A stretch of DNA of 64,000 bases, taken from assembly GCA_004322275.1 (NCBI GenBank), contig SCTA01000041.1, positions 19,123 to 83,122 on the forward strand, given 5' to 3'. Within the stretch, counting starts at the first letter, position 1. Each line of letters opens with the position of its first letter. The stretch is from a bacterium. Lineage in GTDB: Bacteria > Desulfobacterota > Deferrisomatia > Deferrisomatales > BM512. A program made the translations under genes and the position numbers. The notes under the pieces are model-generated. The model ran no database searches. It was not told the origin of the DNA and was given only the letters and a program-made list of their open reading frames with translations. This document shows, piece after piece, positions 1 through 12,828 of the stretch.

Positions 1-2
1 GC

Positions 3-2024
3 CTTACCCGGACCTCGCTGGCGGAACTTAAAGACAACGACCTTATCGTCCACGCCGATTTCGGCATCGGGCGCTACAGGGGCATGGCCCGCATAGCTGT
101 AGAGGGAATCGAGGGGGATTATCTCCACCTCGAATACGCGGACGGCGACAAACTCTACCTCCCCGTCACCCGCCTGGCCATAATCCAGCGCTACACCGCT
201 CCCGGCGGGGGCGAAAACGTCTCCCTCGACAAGATAGGCGGCAAGCGCTGGGAGAAGGCGTGCAAGAAGGCCCGCGAAGGCATCGAGGAGATGGCGCACG
301 AGCTTCTGGATCTCTACGCCAAGAGGACGCTGGCCGAAAGGCCGCCCTACAACGTCCCCGACCTCGCCTACCGCGAGTTCGCCGCCACCTTCCCCTACGA
401 GGAGACAAGGGACCAGTTCGCCGCCATAGACGACGTCCTCGGGGACATGACCGGGAAGAGGCCGATGGACCGCCTGATCTGCGGCGACGTGGGTTACGGA
501 AAGACCGAGGTCGCCATCCGCGCGGCCTTCCAGTCCGTCCACGGAGGAAAGCAGGTCGCGGTGCTTACTCCCACCACCGTACTCGCCGCCCAGCACTTCC
601 AGAATTTCAAGAAACGCTTCGAGGGGTACCCGATAACGGTCGAAATGCTCTCCCGCTTCGTCTCGAAAGAGGAACAGGACGCGGTGTCCAGGCGGCTGGC
701 TGAGGGGAAGACCGATATAGTCGTCGGAACCCACCGGCTGATACAGTCCGACGTAAAGTTCAAGAACCTCGGGCTGGTGGTCATCGACGAGGAGCACCGT
801 TTCGGCGTCGCCCAGAAGGAAAAGCTGAAGAAGATGCGCGGCGAGGTGGACATGCTCTGCCTCTCGGCCACGCCGATACCGCGCACCCTTCAGATGTCCT
901 TCACCGGCATCCGCGACCTCTCCGTCATTGAGACTCCTCCCGCCGACCGCCTCTCGGTGCGCACGAAGGTGGCGCGCTTCGACGACGACGTAATAAAAGA
1001 GGCGATCAAGAGGGAACTGGGGCGCGGCGGTCAGGTATACTTTGTCCACAACCGGGTGCAATCCATCGAGGAAGTAGCCCACCACCTGCGGGAGCTTTTC
1101 CCCGGAGTGAGGTTCGCCGTCGGTCACGGCCAGATGAAGGAGAACTCGCTCCAGGAGGTGATGGAGCAGTTCACCACCGGCGAGGTCCAGGTTCTGGTCT
1201 GCACGGCGATAATCGAATCCGGGCTGGATATCCCGAGGGCCAACACCATACTCATAAACCGCGCCGACCTTTTCGGCCTCGCCGACCTCTACCAGCTTCG
1301 GGGAAGGGTCGGCCGGTCGAACGTTCAGGCTTACTGCTATCTCCTCCTCCCCGCCGAGGAACAGGGGGTGACCGCCGACGCCCAGAAGCGCCTTCAGGCG
1401 ATGCAGCAGTACTCCGATCTCGGGGCCGGGTTCAAGGTCGCCCTCCACGATCTGGAGATACGCGGGGCCGGCGAGCTTCTCGGCAAGAACCAGTCGGGGC
1501 AGATAGCCGCCATAGGCTTCGACCTTTACGCCGAGCTGCTGGAGGAAGCGGTCCACCGGCTTAAGGGCGAGCCGTACAGGAAAGCGCCGGAGCCGGAGAT
1601 TCGGCTTAGAGTTCCCGCTCACTTCCCCGAGGCCTACGTACCCGACCCGCGCCAGAGGCTCGCCCTTTACGAGAGGCTCGCGAGGATCGAGGCGGAGGAA
1701 GAGGCCGAGGATCTGCGCTACGAGTTCATCGACAGGTTCGGCCCGCTGCCGAAGCCGGTAGAGAATCTCCTCGAAGTGATGAAGCTTCGCCACCATCTCA
1801 TAATGCTGCGCATACTCGCCCTCGACTACACAGGGGAGGAATTGGTCCTCTCCTTCGGGGAAGACCCCGGGGTCGATACCGCGAGGATCGTGGAGCTGGC
1901 GGGCAAGGAGCCGAACCTCTTTCGCCTCACCCCGGACAGCCGCCTGAAGTGGAAGATCGGGAAGGGGCGGGAGGCGGGCGAGATATTTTCCTTGGCCAGG
2001 GAACTTCTCGACAGGTTAAGATGA
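3..2024 (+). CDS. mfd: Transcription-repair coupling factor Mfd (C-terminal part; 5' end outside window)
   Basis: The frame is open from base 3, so the N-terminal UvrB-like modules lie outside the window. What remains (about 673 residues) starts in the RNA-polymerase-interaction domain (HADFGIGRYRG), followed by the DNA translocase with Walker A GDVGYGKTE, the DEEH box, the SATPIPRT motif and the QLRGRVGRS motif of helicase domain 2, and the C-terminal TRCF domain. Mfd removes stalled RNA polymerase and recruits UvrA to transcription-blocking lesions; uvrA lies only 3.5 kb downstream. The first internal ATG is at 84 but homology clearly runs through it, so it is not the start. An R1 repeat begins 4 bases after the stop. 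Confidence 0.97.
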   Translation, partial: LTRTSLAELKDNDLIVHADFGIGRYRGMARIAVEGIEGDYLHLEYADGDKLYLPVTRLAIIQRYTAPGGGENVSLDKIGGKRWEKACKKAREGIEEMAHELLDLYAKRTLAERPPYNVPDLAYREFAATFPYEETRDQFAAIDDVLGDMTGKRPMDRLICGDVGYGKTEVAIRAAFQSVHGGKQVAVLTPTTVLAAQHFQNFKKRFEGYPITVEMLSRFVSKEEQDAVSRRLAEGKTDIVVGTHRLIQSDVKFKNLGLVVIDEEHRFGVAQKEKLKKMRGEVDMLCLSATPIPRTLQMSFTGIRDLSVIETPPADRLSVRTKVARFDDDVIKEAIKRELGRGGQVYFVHNRVQSIEEVAHHLRELFPGVRFAVGHGQMKENSLQEVMEQFTTGEVQVLVCTAIIESGLDIPRANTILINRADLFGLADLYQLRGRVGRSNVQAYCYLLLPAEEQGVTADAQKRLQAMQQYSDLGAGFKVALHDLEIRGAGELLGKNQSGQIAAIGFDLYAELLEEAVHRLKGEPYRKAPEPEIRLRVPAHFPEAYVPDPRQRLALYERLARIEAEEEAEDLRYEFIDRFGPLPKPVENLLEVMKLRHHLIMLRILALDYTGEELVLSFGEDPGVDTARIVELAGKEPNLFRLTPDSRLKWKIGKGREAGEIFSLARELLDRLR

Positions 2025-2027
2025 TAT

Positions 2028-2168
2028 GAGGTTGCTGAAAAACTGCTGCGAGCCCCTTTTACGGCGTCGCGTGCTCGCTCGCCGCTCGCCGTATTGACGC
2101 ACACTGTCTCGCGACTCGCTGTGCGGCTCCTTGTAAACGTGGCTCTCGCGACGTTTTTAAGCAACCTC
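2028..2168 (+). repeat. R1 palindromic repeat, copy 1
   Basis: About 141 bp with near-perfect terminal inverted repeats: GAGGTTGCTGAAAAAC at the left and, read on the other strand, GAGGTTGCTTAAAAAC from the right end. The interior carries the family signatures CTGCTGCGAG, GTCGCGTGCTCGCTCG and GGCTCCTTG. It starts 4 bases after the mfd stop. Other copies are at 18053, 28499, 39795 and 62954. Confidence 0.85.
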
Positions 2169-2231
2169 GGCTATACTGGTTTTGCTGAAAACCACTTAAA
2201 CGCTGCCCGGTCAGCCGGGAGAAAACCCCCT

Positions 2232-3140
2232 ATGCGCAAGAATTCTTTTATTTTAGCCCTCTTCCTCTCGGTTTCGGCGCTGCTGGCCGTCTGCCTCGCC
2301 TCGCCGCGCGTTTACTGCGCCGAGATAGTGGACGAGATCGAAGCGGTGGTGGACGGCAAGCCCATAGCCCGCTCCGAGGTCGATTCGATAGCGAGGCAGG
2401 CCGGGAACCCCGAGGACCCGGCGATACGCGAGGCCGCTTTCGGTATCGTCGTCAACCAGACCCTCATCCTCCTGGAAGCGCAGAAGAGAAAGATCTCCGT
2501 GACCGGCGATGAGGTCGATTCCGCCATAGAATCCTTCCGCCGGAGAACCGGGCTGGACATCCTTTCCCTCCGGGGGGAGGTGGAGGCCAGCGGCAAGAAC
2601 TGGCGCGATTTTCGCGAAGAGTTCCGGACGCAGATTACCGTCTCCCGCCTCGGCATGGACATCATCCGCCAGGAATACAAGAGCGAAGAGGCGGCCCAGA
2701 GGGAATATTTCATCCGGCATTACGACGAGTTCAAAAAGGGGGATTGGGTTCGCCTCCTGCACCTCTCCCTTCCGGGCGAAAGCGCCGAAACGGCTGAGAA
2801 GGTGCGCGCCGCCGCGCTCGCCGGCGGCGATTTCGCCAAAGAGGCCGTTTCCCTCTCCGGGTGGGAGGCGGTGGACACCGGCAAGCTGGAGGTGAAGGAC
2901 CTTACTCCCGCGCTGAAAGACGCCGTGGCCCAGCTTGCAGCCGGAGGAGTGACCCCGGTTCTGACGCTCGGCGGCGAGGCGCATCTTTTTTATCTGGCGG
3001 AAAAAGAGAACGGCAAGGTCGCTTTCGAGGACGTGAAGGAAGAGGTCGCCGCGAAGTTCCGCGAAAGGGGCCTCGAAGAAGTGATAAACAACTGGCTCAT
3101 GATCCGCAGGGACGATGCGCGGATCGTCAGGATGCGCTAG
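2232..3140 (+). CDS. SurA-like periplasmic chaperone / peptidyl-prolyl isomerase
   Basis: A 302-residue exported protein. The ATG at 2232 is preferred because it begins a clean signal peptide (hydrophobic ALFLSVSALLAVCLA, cleavage near CAEI), whereas the frame extends back into the R1 repeat. After cleavage, EIVDEIEAVVDGKPIARSEV is the typical opening of SurA N-terminal domains, followed by helices (VNQTLILLEAQKRKI) and one weak parvulin-like PPIC domain around residues 165-265 (GDWVRLLHLSLP, then FEDVKEEVAAKFRER). The family escorts outer-membrane proteins across the periplasm. The single rotamase domain is degenerate, so chaperone function is likelier than isomerase activity. It precedes pdxA by 7 bases. 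Confidence 0.85.
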   Translation: MRKNSFILALFLSVSALLAVCLASPRVYCAEIVDEIEAVVDGKPIARSEVDSIARQAGNPEDPAIREAAFGIVVNQTLILLEAQKRKISVTGDEVDSAIESFRRRTGLDILSLRGEVEASGKNWRDFREEFRTQITVSRLGMDIIRQEYKSEEAAQREYFIRHYDEFKKGDWVRLLHLSLPGESAETAEKVRAAALAGGDFAKEAVSLSGWEAVDTGKLEVKDLTPALKDAVAQLAAGGVTPVLTLGGEAHLFYLAEKENGKVAFEDVKEEVAAKFRERGLEEVINNWLMIRRDDARIVRMR

Positions 3141-3147
3141 GAGCGGC

Positions 3148-4116
3148 ATGAACGGGCATCCGAGGGTCGCAATAACCTGCGGCGAACCTACCGGGGTGGG
3201 GCCGGAGGTGACGCTGGGGGCGCTTTCGTCCATGGACCTCGAAGGAGCCGGGGTTATTCTCGTCGGCCCCGCCGGGGTATGGCGCAAAGCGGGCGAAACG
3301 CAAGGCAAGGTTCAACCGGACTTCCGCCGTATCGTCGAGCCGGAGGGAGTCCCTTTTTCGGACTACACCTTCGGCAAAATGACCGCCAAAACGGCGAAGA
3401 TGGCCACCCTCTCCCTCGAAAAGGCCATCGGGATGGTTCTTTCGGGGGAAGCGGACGCGCTCGTCACCGCGCCGCTCTCGAAGGAGGGGCTGAAACTCTC
3501 CGGGAGGGAGTTCCCCGGCCACACCGAGCTTCTCGGCGCGGCCTGCGGCGTGAAGAGCCCCACCATGCTGTTCGCGGGTGGTTCTTTTTTCGTCTCCCTG
3601 GTCACAACGCACTTTCCCCTTCGCGAGGTTCCGGGGCATATCACCGCTGAAAACATTCTTTCGACGGTCAGAAACACTTACGGCTTTCTCGCGGGGCTGG
3701 GCATGGAAAGACCGCGAATCGCCGTCTGCGGCCTCAACCCCCACGCGGGAGAGAACGGCCTTCTGGGGGACGAGGAGCTGCGGGTAATCGGACCCGCCGT
3801 CGAAGCTGCGAGAGGCGAGGGAATGGACGTTACCGGCCCCTTTCCCGCCGACGCCCTCTTTTACAGGGCCTCGAAGGGGGGGTGCGACGCGGTGGTCGCG
3901 ATGTATCACGATCAGGGGCTCGCGCCCTTCAAGCTTCTGCACTTTCACGACGGGGTCAACGTCACCCTGGGCCTGCCCATCATCCGGACGAGCCCGGACC
4001 ACGGCACCGCCCCCGACATCGCTGGAAAGGGTATCGCCGACCCTTCCTCGATGCGCGAAGCGATTAAACTGGCGATAAGAATGGCTCAATCAAGGAACAG
4101 GCAACAGGCTAAATGA
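3148..4116 (+). CDS. pdxA: 4-hydroxythreonine-4-phosphate dehydrogenase PdxA
   Basis: A 322-residue NAD-dependent enzyme of the DXP-dependent pyridoxal phosphate pathway, oxidising 4-phosphohydroxythreonine for condensation by PdxJ. Family motifs are CGEPTGVGPEV at the N terminus, TAPLSKEGL, the metal-site histidine in PGHTELLG, GLNPHAGENGLLG and MYHDQGLAPFKLL, then TSPDHGTAPDIAGKG near the C terminus. The start at 3148 is chosen over the ATG at 3115 because it has AGGAG 5 bases upstream and matches the usual N terminus. It overlaps the next gene by 4 bases (ATGA), so the two are translationally coupled. Confidence 0.96.
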   Translation: MNGHPRVAITCGEPTGVGPEVTLGALSSMDLEGAGVILVGPAGVWRKAGETQGKVQPDFRRIVEPEGVPFSDYTFGKMTAKTAKMATLSLEKAIGMVLSGEADALVTAPLSKEGLKLSGREFPGHTELLGAACGVKSPTMLFAGGSFFVSLVTTHFPLREVPGHITAENILSTVRNTYGFLAGLGMERPRIAVCGLNPHAGENGLLGDEELRVIGPAVEAARGEGMDVTGPFPADALFYRASKGGCDAVVAMYHDQGLAPFKLLHFHDGVNVTLGLPIIRTSPDHGTAPDIAGKGIADPSSMREAIKLAIRMAQSRNRQQAK

Positions 4117-5539
4117 AGATAAAATTCGGAACCGAAGGGTGGCGGGGCGTCATCTCCCGCGATTTCACCTTCGACGGCGTGAGAAGGGTCTCGGGGGCTC
4201 TCGCCGACTGCCTCGTTGAAGAAAATTCCGCCGGGAAGGGCGTGGCGATCGGCTACGACCGGCGCTTCTTGTCCGCCGAGTACGCGGCGGAGTGCGCGGG
4301 CGTCCTCGCCGCGCGGTCCATACCCGTGCGCCTCGCCGAAGAATACCTGCCCACCCCCGTCCTCTCCTTCGCCATACGCGACGAAAACCTCGCCGCCGGG
4401 CTGATGATAACCGCCTCCCACAACCCGCCGGAGTGGAACGGGATAAAGATTAAGGGCCCTCACGGCGGACCCGCCTCGACGGAACTGGTGAGCAGGGTGG
4501 AGAAGATTCTCGGCGATTCCTTCGGGCCGGAGCGGGATGTCGAGTGCCTTTCCCTCGAAGAGGGCAAAAGCCGAGAGCTTATTACGTCGCTGGACCCGAG
4601 GAAGAGCTATCTCGAAGCGGTCTCAAGGATAATCGACTTCGAGGCCATTAAAAAAGCCCGCCTCCGGGTCGCGGTGGACGCGATGCACGGGTGCGGAGCC
4701 GGTTGGACCGCAGATATCCTCCGGGACCTCGGCTGCGAGGTGACGGAGCTTAACGGTTCCGGCGACCCCCTTTTCGGAGGCATCCCCCCCGAGCCCACCG
4801 AAGAGCGAGTGACGGCTCTTCTGTCTCTCGTGAAGAGGGACGGATTCCACTTCGGCGTGGCGAACGACGGCGACGCCGACAGGCTCTCGGCGGTGGACGA
4901 GCGGGGCGATTACTTTTCGCCCCAGAGGATAATCGCCATCTTCGCGAAATACCTCAAAACCGTGCGGAAGATGGAGGGCGGGGCGGTAAAGGCCGTCTCG
5001 GCAACCTCGATGCTCGACCGGCTCGGGGAAAGATACGGCTTCGAGGTGCTGACGACCCCGGTAGGATTCAAGCACATGAGCCCCTACCTGCTCCCCGGCA
5101 GCGGCTACTTCATGGCCGGCGAGGAGAGCGGTGCGATAGGCGTCACCAGCCACCTTCCCGAGCGCGACGGGGTCTTCAACTCCCTTCTGCTGGCGGAAAT
5201 AGCCGCCGTGACGGGACTTGGCCCGAGGGGATATCTGGAAGAGATTTTCAGGGAGATAGGCCCTTTCGACTACGGAAGGCTCGATCTGCGCTTTCCCCGC
5301 GAGGAGATGAAAGTTGTCCGTGAAAGGGTGTCTTCGATAAAGCCGGAGGGGACTCTCGCCGGAAAGAAAATAGCCTCCATCGACAACCTCGACGGCCGAA
5401 AGATATTCCGCGAGGACAATTCCTGGCTCCTGATAAGGGTCTCCGGGACCGAGCCGCTCCTTAGAATCTACGCCGAGGCGGGCGACAGGGACGAAGTTAA
5501 TAATCTCCTCCGGGCGGGCAAAGAACTTGCGGGGATTCG

Positions 5540-5543
<4 letters not shown>
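4113..5543 (+). CDS. Phosphoglucomutase/phosphomannomutase family protein
   Basis: A 476-residue alpha-D-phosphohexomutase. N-terminal [11 protein letters not shown] opens domain 1; the catalytic phosphoserine loop is [12 protein letters not shown] (near residue 103), the magnesium loop is NDGDADRLS, the sugar-binding loop GEESGAIG, and the C-terminal phosphate-binding loop [15 protein letters not shown]. It isomerises hexose 1- and 6-phosphates for envelope sugar or glycogen metabolism. Substrate cannot be read from sequence: GlmM usually has a different N-terminal signature, so no gene symbol is given. It overlaps pdxA and uvrA by 4 bases each. Confidence 0.9.
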
Positions 5544-8363
<2,820 letters not shown>

Positions 8364-8371
<8 letters not shown>

Positions 8372-8663
8372 CGTTTACTGCGAGCTCTGCCGCAAGGTGC
8401 TGGCCGCCGGAGCCCTAAAGTTTCTCGTTACGATTAACGTGGCCGCCGATTTCGACGGCGCCCTCCCCGCGGACTGCGGGATAGAGGATCTCGAAGCCTT
8501 CATGCGGTCCATCGACAGGGCCGACCCGCGAAAACTCGAACATGACGTTTACCAGTCGAAAGGATACCTCCTTTGTCCCGAGTGCAAGAAGAAGTTCATG
8601 GATAACCCCCTCGGCGTCGCCGCGAAAAAGAGTTCAACCGAGCCGGAGGGAAGGGTTCACTGA
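8364..8663 (+). CDS. Small zinc-ribbon-like protein of unknown function
   Basis: A 99-residue protein with two CxxC knuckles: CELC near residue 6 and CPEC near residue 72, separated by an acidic helical stretch ([19 protein letters not shown]). This arrangement would hold one zinc ion. Overlap with uvrA (8 bases) and with the following radical SAM gene (TGATG) makes it part of the operon. I do not recognise a named family. The codon usage and tight coupling argue that it is real. Role unknown. Confidence 0.8.
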
Positions 8664-11200
8664 TGCGATACGGACTCGAACTTCTGGACGTTGAAAAACC
8701 GGGCAGGTACGAGGGCATAGAGGCCGGGGTGGAGATCCGCGACTGGGACGCGGCCCGCCTCCGCGTGGCCCTTCTCTTTCCCGACGTCTACGAGATCGGC
8801 ATGAGCCATCTCGGGATTCCCATCCTCTACCGCATACTGAATTCGCTGGAGGGAGTGCTCGCCGAGCGCGCCTACGCGCCCTGGATGGACATGGAAGCGT
8901 TTCTTCGCCGGGAAAAGCTGCCTCTCATAACGAGGGAGTCGGGGCGTCCTCTGAGCGATTTCGACCTTCTGGGGTTCACCCTCCAGTACGAGCTTTCGAT
9001 CACCAACGTCCTGGCCATGCTGGAGCTCGGCGGAGTGCCCCTAACGGCGGCCGAGAGAGGCGAGGACGACCCCATCGTCATAGGCGGCGGCCCGGTGGCG
9101 GCGAACCCCGAGGTCTTCGCGGATTTCTTCGACGCCCTCTTCATCGGCGACGGCGAGGAGGGAGTCAGGGAGATCGCGTCAGCGCTCGTAAAGGCTAAGG
9201 AGGCGGGCCTCGACCGCGCGGGGAAGCTGGAGGCGCTCGGAAAGGTTGAGGGGGTCTACCTCCCCTCGAAAGCTACTCCAATTTTCGACGGCGAGAAGTT
9301 CGCGGGTTTTTCCTCCGGCAAAAAGGTGAAGCGAAGGATCGTCGCCGACCTCGAAAAGAGCGCCCCGGTCCCGAAACCCATAGTGCCCTTCGGCTCCTCC
9401 GTCCACGACAGGATGGCGCTGGAGGTGGCGCGCGGCTGCACGAGGGGGTGCCGGTTCTGCCAGGCGGGCTTTCTCTACCGCCCGGTGCGCGAGAGGGAGG
9501 CGTCGTCGATTCTCGGGGCGGCCTGCGAGGGGCTCGCAGCCACGGGTTTCGAGGAGGTCAGCCTTCTTTCCCTTTCCACCGGCGATTACTCCTCCATCGG
9601 GCCGCTTCTGGTGAACCTCATGGAAAACCACTCGAAGGAGAGGGTCTCGGTGAGCCTTCCGAGCCTTCGGGTGGACAGCTTCGACGAAAGGCTCCTCACC
9701 GAGGTCTCGCGGGTGAGGAAGACCGGCTTCACCCTCGCCCCCGAAGCTGGTTCCCAGACCCTTCGCGACAGGATAAACAAGCACTTCACCGACGAGGAGA
9801 TTATCGCCTCGGTGGAAAAAATCTTCCGCGCCGGGTGGAAGGGAGTGAAGCTCTACTTTATGATCGGGCTCCCCTTCGAGACGGAAGAAGACCGGCTGGC
9901 GATAGTCACCCTAGCTGAGAAAATCGCCCGGTTCGCCCCTCCCGGCAAGTCCAGGGTGACCATCTCGGTCTCCAATTTCGTCCCCAAGCCCCACACTCCC
10001 TTCCAGTGGGCCGGGCAGATGGACAAAGAGGAAACCGAGAGGATTCACCGCGAGCTTTCCAAAGCCCTTTCGCGGAACAAGAAGATCGACTTCAAGCGCC
10101 ACGACGCCGCGACGAGCGCTCTTGAGGGCGTAATAGCCAGGGGTGACCGCAGGGTGGGCAAGGCGATACTAGGAGCTTACCGTCTCGGGTGCCGGATGGA
10201 CGGCTGGTCCAGCGAAGTCCGCCCCGCCCTCTGGGAGCAGGCTTTCCGGGAGGCGGGAGTGGAACCCGCGTGGTATCTTCGCGAGCGTTCCACCGGCGAG
10301 CATCTGCCCTGGGAGCTTGTGGACACCGGCGTAACTTCCGATTTTCTGCTTGGAGAGCTCGAAAAGGCCAAGAGCGGGGAGCGCACCCCCGACTGCCGGA
10401 AGGAAGAATGCTCCCTCTGCGGCGTCTGCGACCACAAGATGCTGCGCCCCAGGGATTCGGCTCCCCTACCCTACCCGGAGAAATCCGCGGAGCCCCTCAT
10501 CCCTGCCGAGGAGTCCGACCAGTCGAACGCCCCGAAAATCCGCTTTCGCTACTCTAAGACCGGCCCGGCGGCGCTGCTCTCCCATCTGGACGCGAGTTCC
10601 TCCCTCCAGCGGGCTTTCCGCGCCGCGGGGGTCGATATACTCTACTCGCAGGGGTTCAACCCCCAGCCGAAGCTGCGCCTCGGGCCCGCGCTCTCTCTGG
10701 GCACCGAGAGCTTCTGCGAGCTTGGAGAATTGAAGGTAGGCGAGGTGCCGGAGCTGGAGGAAGCGCAGGAAAAGGTCAACTCCCGCCTTCCCGAAGGGCT
10801 GCGGATCGAGATAATGTGGGTCATGGAGCCCTTGAGCGCGGGTCTCCCCTCCGGCTCGACCCTTGAGGAATACCTGCTGGAGCCTTCCGCCAGGGCCCAA
10901 AGCGCCGCCGGGGCGGTGGGCGGCTGGGAAGAGATTTTCAGAAGGTTCTGGGAGAAAGACTCGTTTTTGGTTATAAAAAGGAGAGTGGGGAAACCGGACA
11001 GGGTCATGGAGTCAAAAGACTACGTACGCGGACTCTGGGTGAGGCCCGACGGCGCTCTTGGCTTTTTGATGAGGCGCTCCGGCGACGGGGGGCTGGTGGC
11101 CCCGGAACTCCTTTTTCACGCCCTCGCGGATCTTCCCGAGGGAGACAGGGCCCTGAAAAGGGTTTTGAAGATACGGATGGAAATTCCGAGGGAAGAGTAA
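8663..11200 (+). CDS. Radical SAM protein with C-terminal DUF2344 domain (TIGR03960/TIGR03936 type)
   Basis: An 845-residue two-part protein. Residues 1-600 are a B12-binding-type radical SAM enzyme (the N-terminal Rossmann-like part includes FPDVYEIGMSHLGIPIL; the cluster motif is CTRGCRFCQAGF, C-x3-C-x2-C, near residue 258). From about 625 (KIRFRYSKTGPAALLSHLD) runs the DUF2344 domain that in other bacteria is a separate protein or a fusion like this one. A cysteine cluster (CRKEECSLCGVCDHK) near residue 575 joins the halves. These genes commonly sit beside rne/rng, as here (TAATG overlap). The reaction is not established; RNA or ribosome modification is a guess from context. Confidence 0.9.
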   Translation: MRYGLELLDVEKPGRYEGIEAGVEIRDWDAARLRVALLFPDVYEIGMSHLGIPILYRILNSLEGVLAERAYAPWMDMEAFLRREKLPLITRESGRPLSDFDLLGFTLQYELSITNVLAMLELGGVPLTAAERGEDDPIVIGGGPVAANPEVFADFFDALFIGDGEEGVREIASALVKAKEAGLDRAGKLEALGKVEGVYLPSKATPIFDGEKFAGFSSGKKVKRRIVADLEKSAPVPKPIVPFGSSVHDRMALEVARGCTRGCRFCQAGFLYRPVREREASSILGAACEGLAATGFEEVSLLSLSTGDYSSIGPLLVNLMENHSKERVSVSLPSLRVDSFDERLLTEVSRVRKTGFTLAPEAGSQTLRDRINKHFTDEEIIASVEKIFRAGWKGVKLYFMIGLPFETEEDRLAIVTLAEKIARFAPPGKSRVTISVSNFVPKPHTPFQWAGQMDKEETERIHRELSKALSRNKKIDFKRHDAATSALEGVIARGDRRVGKAILGAYRLGCRMDGWSSEVRPALWEQAFREAGVEPAWYLRERSTGEHLPWELVDTGVTSDFLLGELEKAKSGERTPDCRKEECSLCGVCDHKMLRPRDSAPLPYPEKSAEPLIPAEESDQSNAPKIRFRYSKTGPAALLSHLDASSSLQRAFRAAGVDILYSQGFNPQPKLRLGPALSLGTESFCELGELKVGEVPELEEAQEKVNSRLPEGLRIEIMWVMEPLSAGLPSGSTLEEYLLEPSARAQSAAGAVGGWEEIFRRFWEKDSFLVIKRRVGKPDRVMESKDYVRGLWVRPDGALGFLMRRSGDGGLVAPELLFHALADLPEGDRALKRVLKIRMEIPREE

Positions 11201-12735
11201 TGGGCTCCGATCAAAGCCAGCCACTTATCGAAAAAGAGATAATCATAAGCGCCACCCGGCAGGAAACCCGCGTCGCGCTGATGGAGAACAAGCTCCTCTC
11301 GGAGTTCTACCACGAGAGCGTGCGCGACAGAAGAATAGCCGGGTCGGTCTACAAGGGCAGGGTCAGCCGCGTCCTTCCGGGGATGCAGGCCGCCTTCGTC
11401 GATATCGGCCTTGAAAAGGCCGCCTTCCTCTACGTCTCCGACGTGGAGGGGCAGGGCAGGGAGTACTCGGAGATAGAATTCGAGGACGAGAGGGAACCCG
11501 AAACGGAGGTTCCCTTTAAAAAGCGCGCCTCGGCCCCCATCGAGACCCTCCTCACCGAGAGCCAGCTCATCACGGCGCAGGTCGCCAAGGAGCCCCTGGG
11601 GAGGAAGGGGGCGCGCATCACCCAGCACATCAGCCTCCCCGGCAGGAACATCGTCTACCTGCCCAACGTCGATCACGTCGGCGTATCGAGGAGGATAGAG
11701 GACGAAAAGGAGCGCCAGCGGCTCAAGGAGCTGGTGGAAAAGCTCAAGGGCGAAAACCCCGGCGGCTACATAGTCCGCACCGTCTCGGCGGGATGCAAGG
11801 AGGAAGAGCTTCGCCCGGAGATGGACTTCCTCCGGAGGCTCTGGGAAGAGATATCCAAAAAATCCGCCTTTCAGGCCGCCCCCTCGCTCCTCCACAGCGA
11901 CCTCGATCTCATCTCCCGCTCCATCCGCGACCTTTACACCCCTTCCGTCAGGAGGATAGTTGTCGATTCCCCCGACGAGTACCGGGAGATTCTCGATTTC
12001 GTCAACACCTTCGTTCCGCAGGCGGCCTCCGCCGTCGAGCTTTACACGCGCCCCGAGCCGATCTTCGACTTCTACGGGATAGAGATAGAGCTTTCGAGGG
12101 CGATGGAAAAGCGGGTGTGGCTAAAGAGCGGCGGTTACATAGTAATCGAGATGACCGAGGCGCTTACCGCGATAGACGTGAACACCGGCTCCTTCGTCGG
12201 CAAGCGAAACCTCGAAGAGACCATTCTCAAGACCAACCTCGAAGCCGCGAAAGAGATAGCCTACCAGCTTCGGCTCCGCAACATCGGCGGCATCATCATC
12301 ATCGACTTCATCGACATGGAGCACGAGGAGAACAGGCTGAAAGTCTTCGAGACCTTCCGCACCGAGTTCGAGAAGGACAGGGCCAAAACCAACCTTCTCC
12401 AGATTTCGAGCCTCGGCCTCGTTGAAATGACGCGAAAGAGGGTGGGCGAGAACCTTGGCAGGTCTCTCTCGGAAGCCTGCCCCTATTGCGACGGCACAGG
12501 GATGGTGCGCTCCAAGTCCACGGTGGCTGCGGAGATCTTCCGCGACCTTCGGCGCAAGCGCAACCTCATCACCGGCGAAGACGTGGTGGTCGAAGCGAAC
12601 AAGGACGTGGTCCAGTTCATCTTCGAGGAGGAGCGGGCCGATCTGGAAATGCTGGAGCAGGCCCTCGGCGTGCACATAACCCTGAAAGCCAGGAAAGACT
12701 TCCACCGCGAGGAGTACGAGATAGCGGGGGTCTGA
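11200..12735 (+). CDS. rng: Ribonuclease G (Rne/Rng family endoribonuclease)
   Basis: A 511-residue RNase E/G catalytic core without the long RNase E scaffold tail, hence RNase G type. An S1 RNA-binding domain lies at about 40-130 (YKGRVSRVLPGMQAAFVDIG), then the 5' sensor and RNase H-like region, and the DNase I-like catalytic region with the metal aspartates in TAIDVNTGSFVGKRNLE and IIIIDFIDM. The zinc-link cysteines are in CPYCDGTGMV near residue 427. It cuts single-stranded RNA in rRNA maturation and mRNA decay. Its ATG overlaps the upstream TAA stop by one base. Confidence 0.96.
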   Translation: MGSDQSQPLIEKEIIISATRQETRVALMENKLLSEFYHESVRDRRIAGSVYKGRVSRVLPGMQAAFVDIGLEKAAFLYVSDVEGQGREYSEIEFEDEREPETEVPFKKRASAPIETLLTESQLITAQVAKEPLGRKGARITQHISLPGRNIVYLPNVDHVGVSRRIEDEKERQRLKELVEKLKGENPGGYIVRTVSAGCKEEELRPEMDFLRRLWEEISKKSAFQAAPSLLHSDLDLISRSIRDLYTPSVRRIVVDSPDEYREILDFVNTFVPQAASAVELYTRPEPIFDFYGIEIELSRAMEKRVWLKSGGYIVIEMTEALTAIDVNTGSFVGKRNLEETILKTNLEAAKEIAYQLRLRNIGGIIIIDFIDMEHEENRLKVFETFRTEFEKDRAKTNLLQISSLGLVEMTRKRVGENLGRSLSEACPYCDGTGMVRSKSTVAAEIFRDLRRKRNLITGEDVVVEANKDVVQFIFEEERADLEMLEQALGVHITLKARKDFHREEYEIAGV

Positions 12736-12828
12736 GGCTGGTTGCAGAGAACTTCCGGGTTCTTGCAGAGTTGTTCAAAAATTTAGCAAAGCGGCGAGAA
12801 AGATTCTCTTTCAACTTCCGGCAAACTA

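Noticed and set aside
2094..2231. N-terminal extension of the SurA-like gene
   Set aside because: It lies largely in the R1 repeat and would bury the signal peptide.
12736..12790. Sixth R1 copy after rng
   Set aside because: It starts TGAGGCTG like copy 4 but the interior blocks and right end are absent; at most a remnant.
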